Assembly (NCBI GenBank): GCA_963971285.1
Contig: OZ020248.1
Location: forward strand, 22,651,873-22,715,872
DNA from: Astropecten irregularis
Taxonomy: Eukaryota > Echinodermata > Asteroidea > Paxillosida > Astropectinidae
Length of the DNA: 64,000 nucleotides
Reading direction: 5' to 3'
Part shown: in pieces, positions 23,271 to 47,437 of the stretch
Numbering within the stretch: position 1 is the first letter of the stretch
Layout: each line of letters opens with the position of its first letter
Translations under genes and position numbers: made by a program
The notes under the pieces: model-generated
What the model saw: the letters and a program-made list of their open reading frames with translations, nothing else
Database searches by the model: none
What the model was told of the DNA's origin: nothing

Positions 23271-23870
23271 ACTCAGGTCATGTTTCCATTTGCTCTTTTG
23301 GTTTTTTTTTTACGCTAAGTTTGGCCAAGCATGATATTTTTGTGCTAAGTGAATTCTGTTGGCTTAATAATCAACAGTGTATGAAACTGGCCTTAGTATT
23401 AAGCAAGCTGCTTAGCGACTCAGTAAATTACTCAGGTCATGTTTCCATTTGCTCTTTGGGTTTTTTGTACACTTGCTGATAACTTTGGCCAAGCATGATA
23501 TTTTTGTGCTAAGTGAATTCTGTTGGCTTAACCCTAACCCTCCTGAATACCACAGTATACCACACATGGGTTTTCCTTTCGTAAGTGTGGTATCCTGAAT
23601 ACCACAATACACCACATTGTGGTTTGTGTAGTAATGCATGGTTATGATCCAGTCCCCCTGTGGAGACTGTGGTAATGTGTGGTAAGCAGCTTTTGTCTTG
23701 TGTGGTCACTGGTAGGTGCTAGGTTAGGGTTAATATAATGTGGTAGTGTGTGGTAAGCAGCTCGTCTTGTGTGGTAGGCGCAGAGGGTTAGGGTTAATAA
23801 TCAACAGTGTATGAAACTGGCCCTAGTATTAAGCAAGCTGCTTAGCGACTCAGTAATTTTTCTTAAGTTT
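23271..23870 (+). repeat. 159-bp tandem duplication, second copy interrupted
   Basis: ACTCAGGTCATGTTTCCATT starts at 23271 and again at 23430. Both copies run through GCCAAGCATGATATTTTTGT and GAATTCTGTTGGCTTAA to GCAAGCTGCTTAGCGACTCA. The second is split at TTAA by the element at 23532-23793. Confidence 0.88.
23532..23793. mobile_element. piggyBac-like MITE with telomere-like termini
   Basis: The 262-bp insertion begins CCCTAACCCTC and ends GAGGGTTAGGG, flanked by TTAA on both sides (23528-23531 and 23794-23797). The uninterrupted site (GGCTTAATAATCAACAG) survives 160 bp upstream in the sister repeat. Duplication of TTAA with CCC-starting inverted ends is typical of the piggyBac group. Internal motifs repeat GTGTGGTA and AATACCACA. 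Confidence 0.82.
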
Positions 23871-24691
23871 ATTAGTGTAATTTCATTGAAGTAACTGTAA
23901 GCACTGAGAAAAGTACATGTTAGCTCGAGCCAGTGCTTATTTCTTGCTTTAGTGTACTATAAGTAACGAACATCTTGGCGAAATAGTTTTGTCCAAAATC
24001 AATAAGATCACCTAAATGGTGTTTTACGTTTTCACGAAGGGCCAAATTTCTTTGAACATTAATTACTCCGCGATCAAAAGGTCTATCAATTCTTTTGTAT
24101 GTCGTGCAAGTGAAAGTCTTCATGTGGAAACCCGTATTAAAACATTATCAACATGTTCTCTACAAATGAGCGAAATCTTCAATTTTAAAAGGAACAAACT
24201 TCAAATCTGATTTTCTCAAAACTATGTTTCAACGCTCAGGTGGGCAAAGATCCCCTTCGTGAAAACGCTGATGATTTGCTGATGATTTGTTTCTTGGTAG
24301 ATTTAACTGTTTGAATGCGTTTATTTTTCAATATTTACGTAGTGTTATTATTCTAACCAATCTAGCACATCTCATTATTACATATAGTTTTTTTTTTCTC
24401 ACGGTAAACACATAATATAACCCATTTTTGGATTATAGGAAAAGAAAATTTGCAAGTTTGGTGATGGTTTTTTTTTGTTTTATTTTCTTGGTTGGCAGCT
24501 GTCAAGTATGGTATATATCGACTGTAGTAATTTTTCCCAAAGTTCTTAAAGTCTTTCAGTATTCACTAAGGACTTAAAGACCGTCTACAGGAAATTTACT
24601 GTGACTGATTTGACAAGGGACCTTTGGTGCCAGGTTCGAATCCCGCTCCAGTCAGTTTTCTTTGTTCAACAATGACTTAAATAAGTCCAGT

Positions 24692-25170
24692 AAAGGCCTT
24701 TTCACATGACGCTTAAAAAACTCTCAACCATTGAGACATTTTCTCATGGTTGCCAAATCTTACAAAACAGTTTACGCTGGCCGTTTTTGCGTCCTTTCAC
24801 ACAACACAGTGTAACATTTCGTAAGCCTCCCTTGAGACGGAACGCCGGTAATCGATAAACTATGCATTTTATGAATGTAAACGCTGCTAGTACCATCATA
24901 ACGCTGAGGTTGCGCGTGAAGCGCGCAGTCTGCAAAGGCCATGTAAGAAAACACACGCATGCACATTGCAAAGCACTTCCCAAGGGACCCTTGAGAAATG
25001 TTGTCGTAGGTCTGGACCTCAGTCAAAATCTCTCAAGGATTCACCAGGGACGTCAGTCACTCTCAAGCATTGGTGTCCTTTCACACGATGACACTTTTGT
25101 AAGATTTCGCAACCATGAGAGAATTTCTCAATGGTTGAGATTTTTTTTGGCGCCGTGTGAAAAGGCCTTT
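24692..25170. mobile_element. TIR element of about 480 bp
   Basis: The ends AAAGGCCTTTTCACATGACG and CCGTGTGAAAAGGCCTTT are inverted, and the inner parts also pair (CTCAACCATTGAGACATTTT / GAGAATTTCTCAATGGTTGAG; AAATCTTAC / GTAAGATTT). There is no convincing ORF; the frames inside are shadows. Confidence 0.75.
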
Positions 25171-25324
25171 CTCCCTTGTGGTTTATTTGATAATTTCACA
25201 TATTTTTCATTTGACAAGGTTTAAAATTATCTATACTGTATGACCAAATATTACCTTTTTTTGCCAAAATCAAGTGTGACACTGCAAAGCAAAGAAGTGT
25301 TCGCCCCAAGTTTTAAAAGATGAT

Positions 25325-25630
25325 GATGGTATAGACCTCTAGTCAACTATCATAGTATGGTAGCATACCGTAACAAAAATCTTCACAGATTTACCTATAA
25401 CTAATACAGGGAATAAAGATGGTAGAAACATACCGTTAAAATTTGTCTGCCTGAAAGATTTAAGAAAAACTGTGGCCTTTTTTCACTGGGCACTGTATAT
25501 GGCACTGAAATGTTCACAGACAACTGTTACTGTATCTTCTTTGATACTTTTGCCCATGAATTTGCATTTTTTTTTTTAAGAAAAAAAAACAACACTAAAG
25601 TATGAAATACTGATCTTACCTTTAAAATAT
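25325..25630 (-). mobile_element. MITE-1 copy, degenerate
   Basis: It holds ACTATCATAGTATGGTAGCA, TTCACAGATTTACCTATAAC and an end at AAAGTATGAAATACTGATCT with ACCTTTAA. Several internal segments are missing. Confidence 0.55.
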
Positions 25631-26046
25631 TTTTGCATGAAATGCCATGTATATTTTGTTCAAGAGTAGAGTGAAATTAATTTTTGTATACACATCTGAG
25701 GAGATGACACATATTTTTGTTGTACGTCAATAGATTGTGAATTGTGTTTCCACTATTTTCTAATGAATAGATTTGCTTGAACTTTCAATGGTGTGTACAT
25801 GTGGTATCACTAGTCCTTAGTTTAATATAGTGTAATGCAATTTTAAGATAAAGTTTTCAACATTTTTTAAATAATGTTTCTGTTTTAAACATTCGGGTTA
25901 AAAATATGGATGAAATGAATTTTAACGTTTAGTATCTAATTATATTGATTTCAATATTTGAAAGTGTGAAAAATAGTAGTTTTATAATCACTGAAATATT
26001 CACTGAAATAAATAGATTTTTATTTGTAACAGCATTTTGTTCTTGT

Positions 26047-26893
26047 AGCAACAGCAGACTTGTACCATTCTATTATGGGTCATTCCACCAGGTTGGGGCA
26101 GGATTTGTACGGTGTCCATGTAGCATCAGCAGACTTGTACCATTCTATTATGGGTCATTCCACCAGGTTGGGGCTGGATTTGTACAGTGTCCATGTAGCA
26201 TCAGCAGACTTGTACCATTCTATTATGGGTCATTCCACCAGGTTGGGGCAGGATTTGTACAGTGTCCATGTAGCATCAGCAGACTTGTACCATTCTATTA
26301 TGGGTCATTCCACCAGGTTGAGGCAGGATTTGTATGGTATCCATGTAGTTGCGATGATCGTAACCCTAGGTCTGACATGGGGACTGGGACCTATTATGGG
26401 TCATTCCACCAGGTTGGGGCAGGATTTGTACAGTGTCCATGTAGCATCAGCAGACTTGTACCATTCTATTATGGGTCATTCCACCAGGTTGGGGCAGGAT
26501 TTGTACAGTGTCCATGTAGCATCAGCAGACTTGTACCATTCTATTATGGGTCATTCCACCAGGTTGGGGCAGGATTTGTGACGGTGTCCATGTAGCATCA
26601 GCAGACTTGTACCATTCTATTATGGGTCATTCCACCAGGTTGGGGCAGGATTTGTATGGTGTCCATGTAGCATCAGCAGACTTGTACCATTCTATTATGG
26701 GTCATTCCACCAGGTTGGGGCAGGATTTGTATGGTGTCCATGTAGCATCAGCAGACTTGTACCATTCTATTATGGGTCATTCCACCAGGTTGGGGCAGGA
26801 TTTGTATGGTGTCCATGTAGCATCAGCAGACTTGTACCATTCTATTATGGGTCATTCCACCAGGTTGGGGCAGGATTTGTATGGTGTCCTGTA
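26047..26893 (+). repeat. 75-bp satellite array, about 11 copies
   Basis: The unit contains AGCATCAGCAGACTTGTACC, ATTCTATTATGGGTCATTCC and ACCAGGTTGGGGCAGGATTT and recurs every 75 bp with high identity. At about 26340-26392 one copy is partly replaced by unrelated sequence. As 75 is a multiple of three, two frames give long repetitive ORFs that have no protein-like character. Confidence 0.95.
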
Positions 26894-26939
26894 GCAAATA
26901 ACCTGTTATCCCCTTAACTCCCATACACAGACAGTAGGG

Positions 26940-27130
26940 AGTCCCAAATAGGGCACCGCGCTTATGACGTCACATTCAGATATTCGGACAAACAAGTCTT
27001 ACGTCGCCCAAATAACTTACACGTAAACGTTGTAAGTCCGAAATTTGTCCGAACATTTGGGTAACTTAGCTGTTGATATAAAGGGCAAGGGCGTATTCTA
27101 TAAATAGCTCGAGCATGGAGCCCTGTTCTA
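26940..27130. repeat. Dispersed repeat, relative at 58970-59230
   Basis: Both contain GTCACATTCAGAT.TTCGGAC followed by AAACAAGTC and CGTATTCTATAAATAGCT-type sequence ending GAGC.GGAGCCCT. This copy lies just downstream of the OXLD1 stop codon and may form part of its 3' UTR. Confidence 0.6.
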
Positions 27131-27161
27131 GGTAGGGCCTACAGAAGTTCAACTCCACTTT

Positions 27162-27914
27162 TCACAATCCCAGTTCCATTTTCACAAACATCTTGACATT
27201 GTGATCGTGGATGAGGTCCAGCACTTTCTCTATTTGTTCCTTGTCATCTGGGGCGCGTTCCTGCAGCTCCTGCACATACCTTATCCACACGCAGTTGACA
27301 CATCCACTCTCACAACACGTTTCCGGGTCTGGTGGTTGAGGCGTGGATGGAAAATCTTCCAGCCTTTCTGGTGGAGTTTCAACTGGTGCTGGGGACTTGG
27401 TGATAATATCATTGTTGACCTGTTGATCTGTCATTTGTTGATTCGGATCTTGCGACGGCAAGCTTGTGGACTCATGTATCAAACGATTATCAACTGAAGA
27501 TGAGTTTCCCTTTTGCAAGTAACATTTAGTGGATATTCCTCTCCACAAACTAGTTGCACATTGATTCATTTTATAATTACCTGAGTAAAGACATTGCACA
27601 CCTCCGTTACCGGTACCCTGTGGAGCTATGACATCCACAAGTTTAGTTGATTCCACACAGGAATTACTTGACGTTGATTTAGTGGATATCGCTCTGAAGT
27701 GACCTGAAGACGGCAAATGTGAGGTAGATCTGTTCACATCGTTAATCCACGTAATGTTTCCTAACAATGCCAATGCCGGCTGTGGTGGATACTTTGTGGA
27801 TCCACTAGCTGTCAACTGCCACGTGTTGATAGTCCTTGTCACAGCCTGGGCATTGTGGGCGTGTATGCAAACTATGCATCCACATAACCGATGTGACCGG
27901 GCTAAGGAACTCAT
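27162..27914 (-). CDS. OXLD1: Oxidoreductase-like domain-containing protein 1 (OXLD1-like)
   Basis: A 250-residue single-exon reading frame. The C-terminal 55 residues carry the family signature: DPETCCESGCVNCVWIRYVQ, with a CCxSGCxxCVW cluster at residues 200-210, followed by a charged helix (DDKEQIEKVLDLIHDHNVKM). OXLD1-family proteins are small, mostly mitochondrial, and biochemically obscure; 'oxidoreductase-like' is a domain name, not a shown activity. The first 190 residues are low-conservation, rich in Ser/Thr/Gln, and longer than I expect for the family. The N-terminus has few acidic residues and several Arg, compatible with but not proof of a targeting peptide. An upstream exon cannot be excluded. 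The gene points away from POLG2 with about 3 kb between starts. Confidence 0.85.
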   Translation of the reverse strand: MSSLARSHRLCGCIVCIHAHNAQAVTRTINTWQLTASGSTKYPPQPALALLGNITWINDVNRSTSHLPSSGHFRAISTKSTSSNSCVESTKLVDVIAPQGTGNGGVQCLYSGNYKMNQCATSLWRGISTKCYLQKGNSSSVDNRLIHESTSLPSQDPNQQMTDQQVNNDIITKSPAPVETPPERLEDFPSTPQPPDPETCCESGCVNCVWIRYVQELQERAPDDKEQIEKVLDLIHDHNVKMFVKMELGL

Positions 27915-27974
27915 CCTCCATCAGACGTGTAGATGCCTCATTCAGTCATTAACAAGATCTGCAAAAGAATGACA

Positions 27975-30190
27975 AGTCGGTTTACAGTTAGAAAATTACA
28001 CCTATACTACAGATTGTAGTGCACTTTAGTATTTGATTAAACAAAAAAATAACATTCACTCAGTCCGATTCACAATTATAGAACAAAATTGCCAATTGCT
28101 ATACTAATCTAAAGGAAACATACAGACGCTAGGTGGCACCACACAGATTGCAACACTGCAGTGGTGTATGTATTTTGCACACTGCTAAATCATCTTTGAT
28201 TGAAACTTGGGAAGCCGGAAAGCTGATAATGAGCAAAAGATCAGCGTGGAAATCCAGAAGATGTTGTCCATGCTGAATATTCTTCTATACTTATCGTTCC
28301 TTAATAGATCGAACACCACATAAGGCACATACCGAGCCGAAGTTGTAGTGCATGTAAATCAAAAAACTTCACCACAGTTATCATTTTAATCAAAAGAGGG
28401 CGCCATTCAAAAACCATATCAATTCCTTCCATAGCAAAAACGCTCCTTTTAAAACCCTGTGCTTGTACCCTTATCTCTAGATCTTTGGCCTTGAGTATTG
28501 TGTAAACAAACTTTCTGCCATATGTACAGTACAGCTAGCTATGTACCATGCACAGTATGTGCAGTGTACCTTACATCGCATGTGTTATGTACTGGTGGAC
28601 CATGGATATAAGAGATTATTCAATTGGTTGAAGAATCTTCGTCTCCATTTGGACGGTGGTTAACATTGGCCAATCACAATGAAATTTATACTGATAGTAA
28701 GGTTAGGAACCACTGAGTCTACTGTGCTTTTAACAGAGTCAAAGGAGGGCGCTAGCGAAATTTGTGGCGAGTTGAAAAGGGGCAGTGCAGCAGAAAGTAG
28801 TGGAAAAAACTATTCTACACACAAATTTTGACAAAACCTGGAGAGAGTTGTGAAGTTTATCCAAAAAATGACGGTTTTTAATTGTCATTTATTCCAAAAA
28901 AAGTCACAGTAATCGAAAGAACATGATATATTCTTCATCATACTCGATTAACAACTGAAACTTTTGCCGCGTTTGTTAGTTATGACATTGGAATTGAAAA
29001 AAGTCCGCTTATTCCATGTACTGTTCCAATGGGGGATGTTTGGGTGGTTGTGTGGCGCCTCGAAAAGGAGCGAAAAGGACTTGATATGTTGTGTTCGGAA
29101 CTTTGGATTACACAGTAGTCAGTACTCTAAGAGGCCTATACGTAAATGTGTAGAGCATTGCATTGGTTCACAGTTAACAGGCTAAATTCCAAATAGAGAA
29201 AAGAACTACACCAAAGGTTACAAATTCACAACATTTAAACCATGTTATCATGATGTCAACAAATGAGCTGGGTTTTGGGGAAGTTGGTGGGTAAAAGTTT
29301 AGGGAAATTATAAGGAGAGTAAATTACAAGTAGAACACCACTAAACAGTAAACACGTACACAACAGAAAGTTAACTCCAGTGCAAACATAGGGCTAGGGG
29401 CCTAGTATAGTACTAGGGCCTACTACTTTTCTACACAATAGATTCAACGTGTTAGGCCTACTGTTAGAAAAGGCTCATCGCAATGACAAGTTCAAAATTC
29501 TACTTTCTAGAAAAATTTTACTAGGCCGGGCCTACTTTTAATGATTAATTTTAGTGTCTGCGATCTACTCACCAGTTTATCTATACAGTAGTGCTAACAT
29601 TTCCAAGACAAGCTAATGTAAGCACTCTTGTCTTGACATTAATGCCTTAAATAATGGTTCAAGAATAAATGAATTTTTGACAGCTCTTGCCGAGGCGGTA
29701 CTTCCCCGATCGAACTTGAGTCATCAATTCTAACCTCTTGAGGGCGCTAGATACAAAACACGTGCTGTATTTTGCATTGGAAATGGAGTGTAGTTTTATT
29801 TGGACTTTGAAACTCACGTTGTTCAACCAGAATTTGCAGCAATGAGATCGTGATTCACTTTATGCGGAGTGTAATCCACCATATTTGCGATATTGTGAGT
29901 AACGTTTTAAGTTTGTATAGGGGATTGTGATAAGATGGGTCCCAAAACTATGGAAAGAATTCCACTAACGGCCATAATTTGTGCACAAACATATGGGATC
30001 GGACCAACAGAGGGCGTTTTGAGCAATTGCTGCCGCTATATTGGAAGTGTACAATTTGTAGGTAAAAAAACCCCTGAAAATCTCACTTTTTAGAAAAAGC
30101 TTCACCAGTTTACACTCCTGAGATTGAAGTTCATCATGACTTGCATCAAATAAGTTAACTTATAGGAAATAACCCTGTTTCCGTCTGGGC
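27975..30190. other. Intergenic region between OXLD1 and POLG2
   Basis: No gene is recognised. It should hold the OXLD1 promoter. Several scattered AGAGGGCGC- or GAGGGCGCTAG-type motifs occur (about 28396, 28744, 29741, 30009). A 73-codon frame at 28964-29185 shows no family resemblance. Confidence 0.5.
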
Positions 30191-30830
30191 TCTAGACTAG
30201 CCAGACCAGACAAAATGGCCTCACGCGGTTATATGGGCTGTTTTCAAGTTTGCAAGAAGCACTTCACAAAATTGCATTTTTACACCGAAAATGTTGCACA
30301 AATTTCTTCAATCTAGGGTTTTAAGGACCCAGGAACATTTGATGAAAGTCAAAAGTATAATTTTTGAGGAGTAGTAGGCCCTATAACAATGTTAGTTTTA
30401 GTATAACAATGCAATTTTCTTACGGCCGGTTTATGCGATTGCAAATTTGAAAACAGCCCGTCTGATGGTCGCATAAGGCCATTTTGTCTGGTCTGGTTAG
30501 TCTAGTGCCCAGACCCAACAGATCAAGAGTCCTCAAAATGTCAGATTGGAAACCAGACTATTCTTGTCTCTGGCCGTCCGTGCAGCCATGAAATGTTGCA
30601 TCTTTGTTACCGTTTTTACCCCATAATTTCCGTCAAAAATCAAAGCCCAAAGGACACCACCAACATATTCTCTATTTTGGTAAGTAACTTTTCAAAAAGT
30701 AGTTTTCCTTTCCTTAAATATAGTTTTGCGACCCGTCTTATCACAATATCCCGTGAAATGGAGCCCGAGCGTGAGCCTCCGTTTTGTAAACGACCTGTGA
30801 CTTGTACTTTTTTTTTAGGTTGGTTTTTAT
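30190..30830. mobile_element. Foldback-like repeat forming the POLG2 upstream region
   Basis: AGACCAGACAAAATGGCCTC on the left faces GGCCATTTTGTCTGGTCTGG at about 30478, and the block is an inverted relative of 11700-12420. It ends within about 80-100 bp of the proposed POLG2 start, so the promoter or first intron of POLG2 is partly transposon-derived. Confidence 0.6.
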
Positions 30831-30909
30831 TTTCTGATTTAAGATTCACACAGCAGCAGCAATGCAACAGTAACCGTTGTGACCAAGTACCACCATCTAA
30901 GAGCAAGAA

Positions 30910-44725
<13,816 letters not shown>

Positions 44726-46496
44726 GGAGAGGTTTAGCAAGTCAAGTTGGAAGCAAGCAAAAATTTCCATTATGCAATCAGAAAGAGATGCACAAATGTG
44801 CCTGACAAATACAGTGGATATTCCAGTATTAAAAAATTATGATATTTCAAGAGCAAAGCCAATAGTTGTACGCGAAATATGTACGGTATCATGTGAACAT
44901 GAACAAAAGGTGATATTTTATTTTTGTACAAAAACTTTATAAGACAAATATGATTGGCTGTGTAAATTTGTGTTGGACAATATACAAGCCTATGAAACAG
45001 CAGTAATTGTGTGGTCCAGCCCAGACTCCCACCTTATTTGTTATTTATACTCCTTTGTAGACATGATTGTTGGGGGTCATAAATCATTCGCCTCTATTTA
45101 ATAGCAGCTTCACTTTGAAGAGGACCACATTATCAGCCAAGGGGGTTCATCACAAAACCAATCTCTTGTGTGGATAAATTTAGTGCTAGTAGGTTTTGCT
45201 AATTTGCTAGTGAGAGGAATCTTTGGGTTGGCACTATTCTCCGCGATAATGGACCTGAATTCAGGAAGATTAGTGGCCAAAGTTCAGACTTGTTTGAAGA
45301 TCTATGCACTCTCTATTTTTCTGGGTCCTGCCAATGACAGTCAGCTTTATAGGCAGATTCTAACCTTGAGACCAATAAAACCATATGTCACACAAGGTAA
45401 TTTTAAAGGACAACTTGGAGGCAACTAAGTACACTAAGGAAACATTCGGGAGCACAAAAGTCACTTTTGTACCAGTTTCTCGATCACTATATATATGAGA
45501 CTGTGGGGTAAATTGTAATTAATTTCCCTCCCCTATAGACTCTTTTCACGGTGCATCCACCCTGCATTTGAAGCAGTGTAATGAAATCGAGGCTTGGATT
45601 CGAAATAGTCTGGTACCCGTTCTCTTTTGTGAATTTGTGTTATCTTTTCTAACGGGTATACAAGGAAGGCGACAAAAATGGATGCGCCGTGAAAAAGGCG
45701 TATTGACACATTGGAGTAGGTATAATAATTACCGATAATGGTGCTTATAGGGAGACATTCCCATAGGGATGTGCACACGACTTTACTTACCTTTTTATGG
45801 GTGCTTAGGGAGACATTCCAATAGGGACGTGCACACAACTTTACTTACCTTTTTCTAAACATCCTCCAAACCAATGAACTTGAAATTGACATAATGTTCA
45901 TTTTGAGAGCATTCCGTCTGTCTTCTGTTAAAATATGGACAGTAAAAATATGTCTTTTAGATAGAGAAACAATTTTTTGGTGAGACAACAAAATGTCTCC
46001 CTATTGACCGGTGTCTCCCAAATGTTAACTTTCAGATGCTAACCTGTCTCCCTATTATGCAATTTAGAAAAAAATATGGCATATACTGGCTACTTTCTAG
46101 ACTTGAAGATCCATTTCTTTAAAAAGTCCTTTTTTTATCATTCCTAAGTTATTAAAGAAAAAAAATTAACTTTCATGCTAAACACGCATTTTCTATTCAT
46201 TTACCAGTCTGGGAGTAGTAGCTTAAATAAAATGCTCGTTTTGACTCTTGGATAAAGAATTAAAACTATTTTTGGATGATAAACACAAATATGCATACGG
46301 TCTTCCTTGGTTTTATTTGTGTGCATGAGAAGTGAGTAATGTTTGTTTGTTTGTTTGTTTGTTTGTTAGTCGTTTGCTTGATTGCATCATAAAATAAAAG
46401 AGAGATTGCCTCCATTTTGTTTTTGGTTTGCCTCAGAATAAAATGGTCGACAGTTGGCTAATTGGGGTACTGGTACTTTTTGAGCGATATGGCCTT
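44726..46496. other. POLG2 3' flank and intergenic region
   Basis: No further gene is recognised. A possible POLG2 poly(A) signal (AATAAA in CCAATAAAACC) lies near 45374. A block (GGGAGACATTCC...GTGCACAC.ACTTTACTTACC) is repeated in tandem at about 45750-45852. A (GTTT)n run lies at 46338-46368. Confidence 0.5.
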
Positions 46497-46737
46497 GGGC
46501 CAATTTCACGGCGCTGCTAAGCACAAAAATTTGCTTAGCACAAAAATGTCTTGCCCAATAAAACAAATCACAGTTAAAAATTTCATTTGATGTTCATGGT
46601 CAGTGAACAACAGCCAAAGAACAATCACAAGTGATACACAGCAAATGGAAATTTCGTTGTTAACCCTGTTTTTGTTAAGACGGAAATGTCATGCTTAGCA
46701 AATTTTTGTGCTAAGCAGCGCCGTGAAATTGGCCCCT
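46497..46737. mobile_element. MITE-2, best-preserved copy
   Basis: The ends GGGCCAATTTCACGGCGCTG and CAGCGCCGTGAAATTGGCCC are perfectly inverted for 20 bp, and sub-terminal GCTTAGCACAAAAATG faces ATTTTTGTGCTAAGC. 241 bp, non-coding. Confidence 0.85.
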
Positions 46738-46839
46738 GGTCAGAAAAAGAGGTAAACTACATACTGTTTGTTACTTTTATTGCTTGTAGTTGTTTTTCCA
46801 ATGGATAACCACGCCATTTGTCGTCTTTATTTTTACAAG

Positions 46840-46990
46840 TAATAAACTGCTGCAAACTGCTCATCAGCCAAAATAATTATGACCTGAAATTTATAAAATG
46901 CTTGGAGTTAGGATGCCTGGCGCATTTCGATCCTAGCAGGATCTTTATCGAAGGCTAAATGACAAGAGGACAAGAACATGCAAGTAAAGA
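46840..46990 (+). repeat. CGAAAC-family repeat copy
   Basis: AATAAACTGCTGCAAACTGC, TGCTTGGAGTTAGGATGCCT, TTTCGATCCTAGCAGGATCT and GACAAGAGGACAAGAACAT are shared with 53357-53520 and 53580-53695. Confidence 0.7.
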
Positions 46991-47372
46991 TATTATTTAT
47001 ATTTATGTTTAGAAAATGTCTTTATTTTTTAAATATTAGGAGCATCTGCATACCCCTTTTCATGGTGTGTGAAAGACTGGTACAAGTCTAGCATTTTACC
47101 CGATTTATAATAGTGGAAGGACTATTGTGCAAAGTTTAGCAATGTAGTAGATGTCTGGTAACACTTTCGACACAGTGTAAAGCAAATAATTACCAGGCAA
47201 GGGTATCTGACTATTTTGCTTTAACGTTCATATATTATTATTTCATAACAAACTTGACACATGCAGAATTAGAATTGTTAGGACTGGATGTTGCGGGGCG
47301 TTTTCGGCCGAATAATCTTCTCTTTTGAGTCGCTAGTTATTTTTTTTTTGTAGTTTGTGGTGATTTTAAGTC

Positions 47373-47437
47373 ATGACGAAAGGCAAGATATGGATTGGAC
47401 CTGAGAGGCAGAAGGAGCGTGTGGAACATTTGCTCAG
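47373..47437 (+). CDS. SDR42E1: SDR42E1-like exon 1
   Basis: MTKGKIWIGPERQKERVEHL then L and a split Arg codon. The donor is CTCAG/GTAATG, phase 2. The start is the first ATG after a possible TTTTTGTAG acceptor at about 47352, so an upstream non-coding exon is possible. Confidence 0.75.

Noticed and set aside
23528..23797. CCCTAA/TTAGGG as interstitial telomere repeats
   Set aside because: Only short copies at two inverted ends with a TTAA duplication; transposon termini explain them better.
24862..25224. 120-codon ORF
   Set aside because: It lies almost wholly inside the TIR element at 24692-25170 and runs through its inverted end.
25945..26894. 216-, 173- and 95-codon frames of 25-residue repeats
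   Set aside because: They arise from the 75-bp satellite; two frames are equally open and the sequence is broken where the array shifts.
28964..29185. 73-codon ORF between OXLD1 and POLG2
   Set aside because: No domain resemblance, and alternative frames are equally plausible.
45168..45428. 86-codon hydrophobic ORF after POLG2
   Set aside because: No signal of conservation or family and no splice context; length is within chance expectation in AT-rich DNA.
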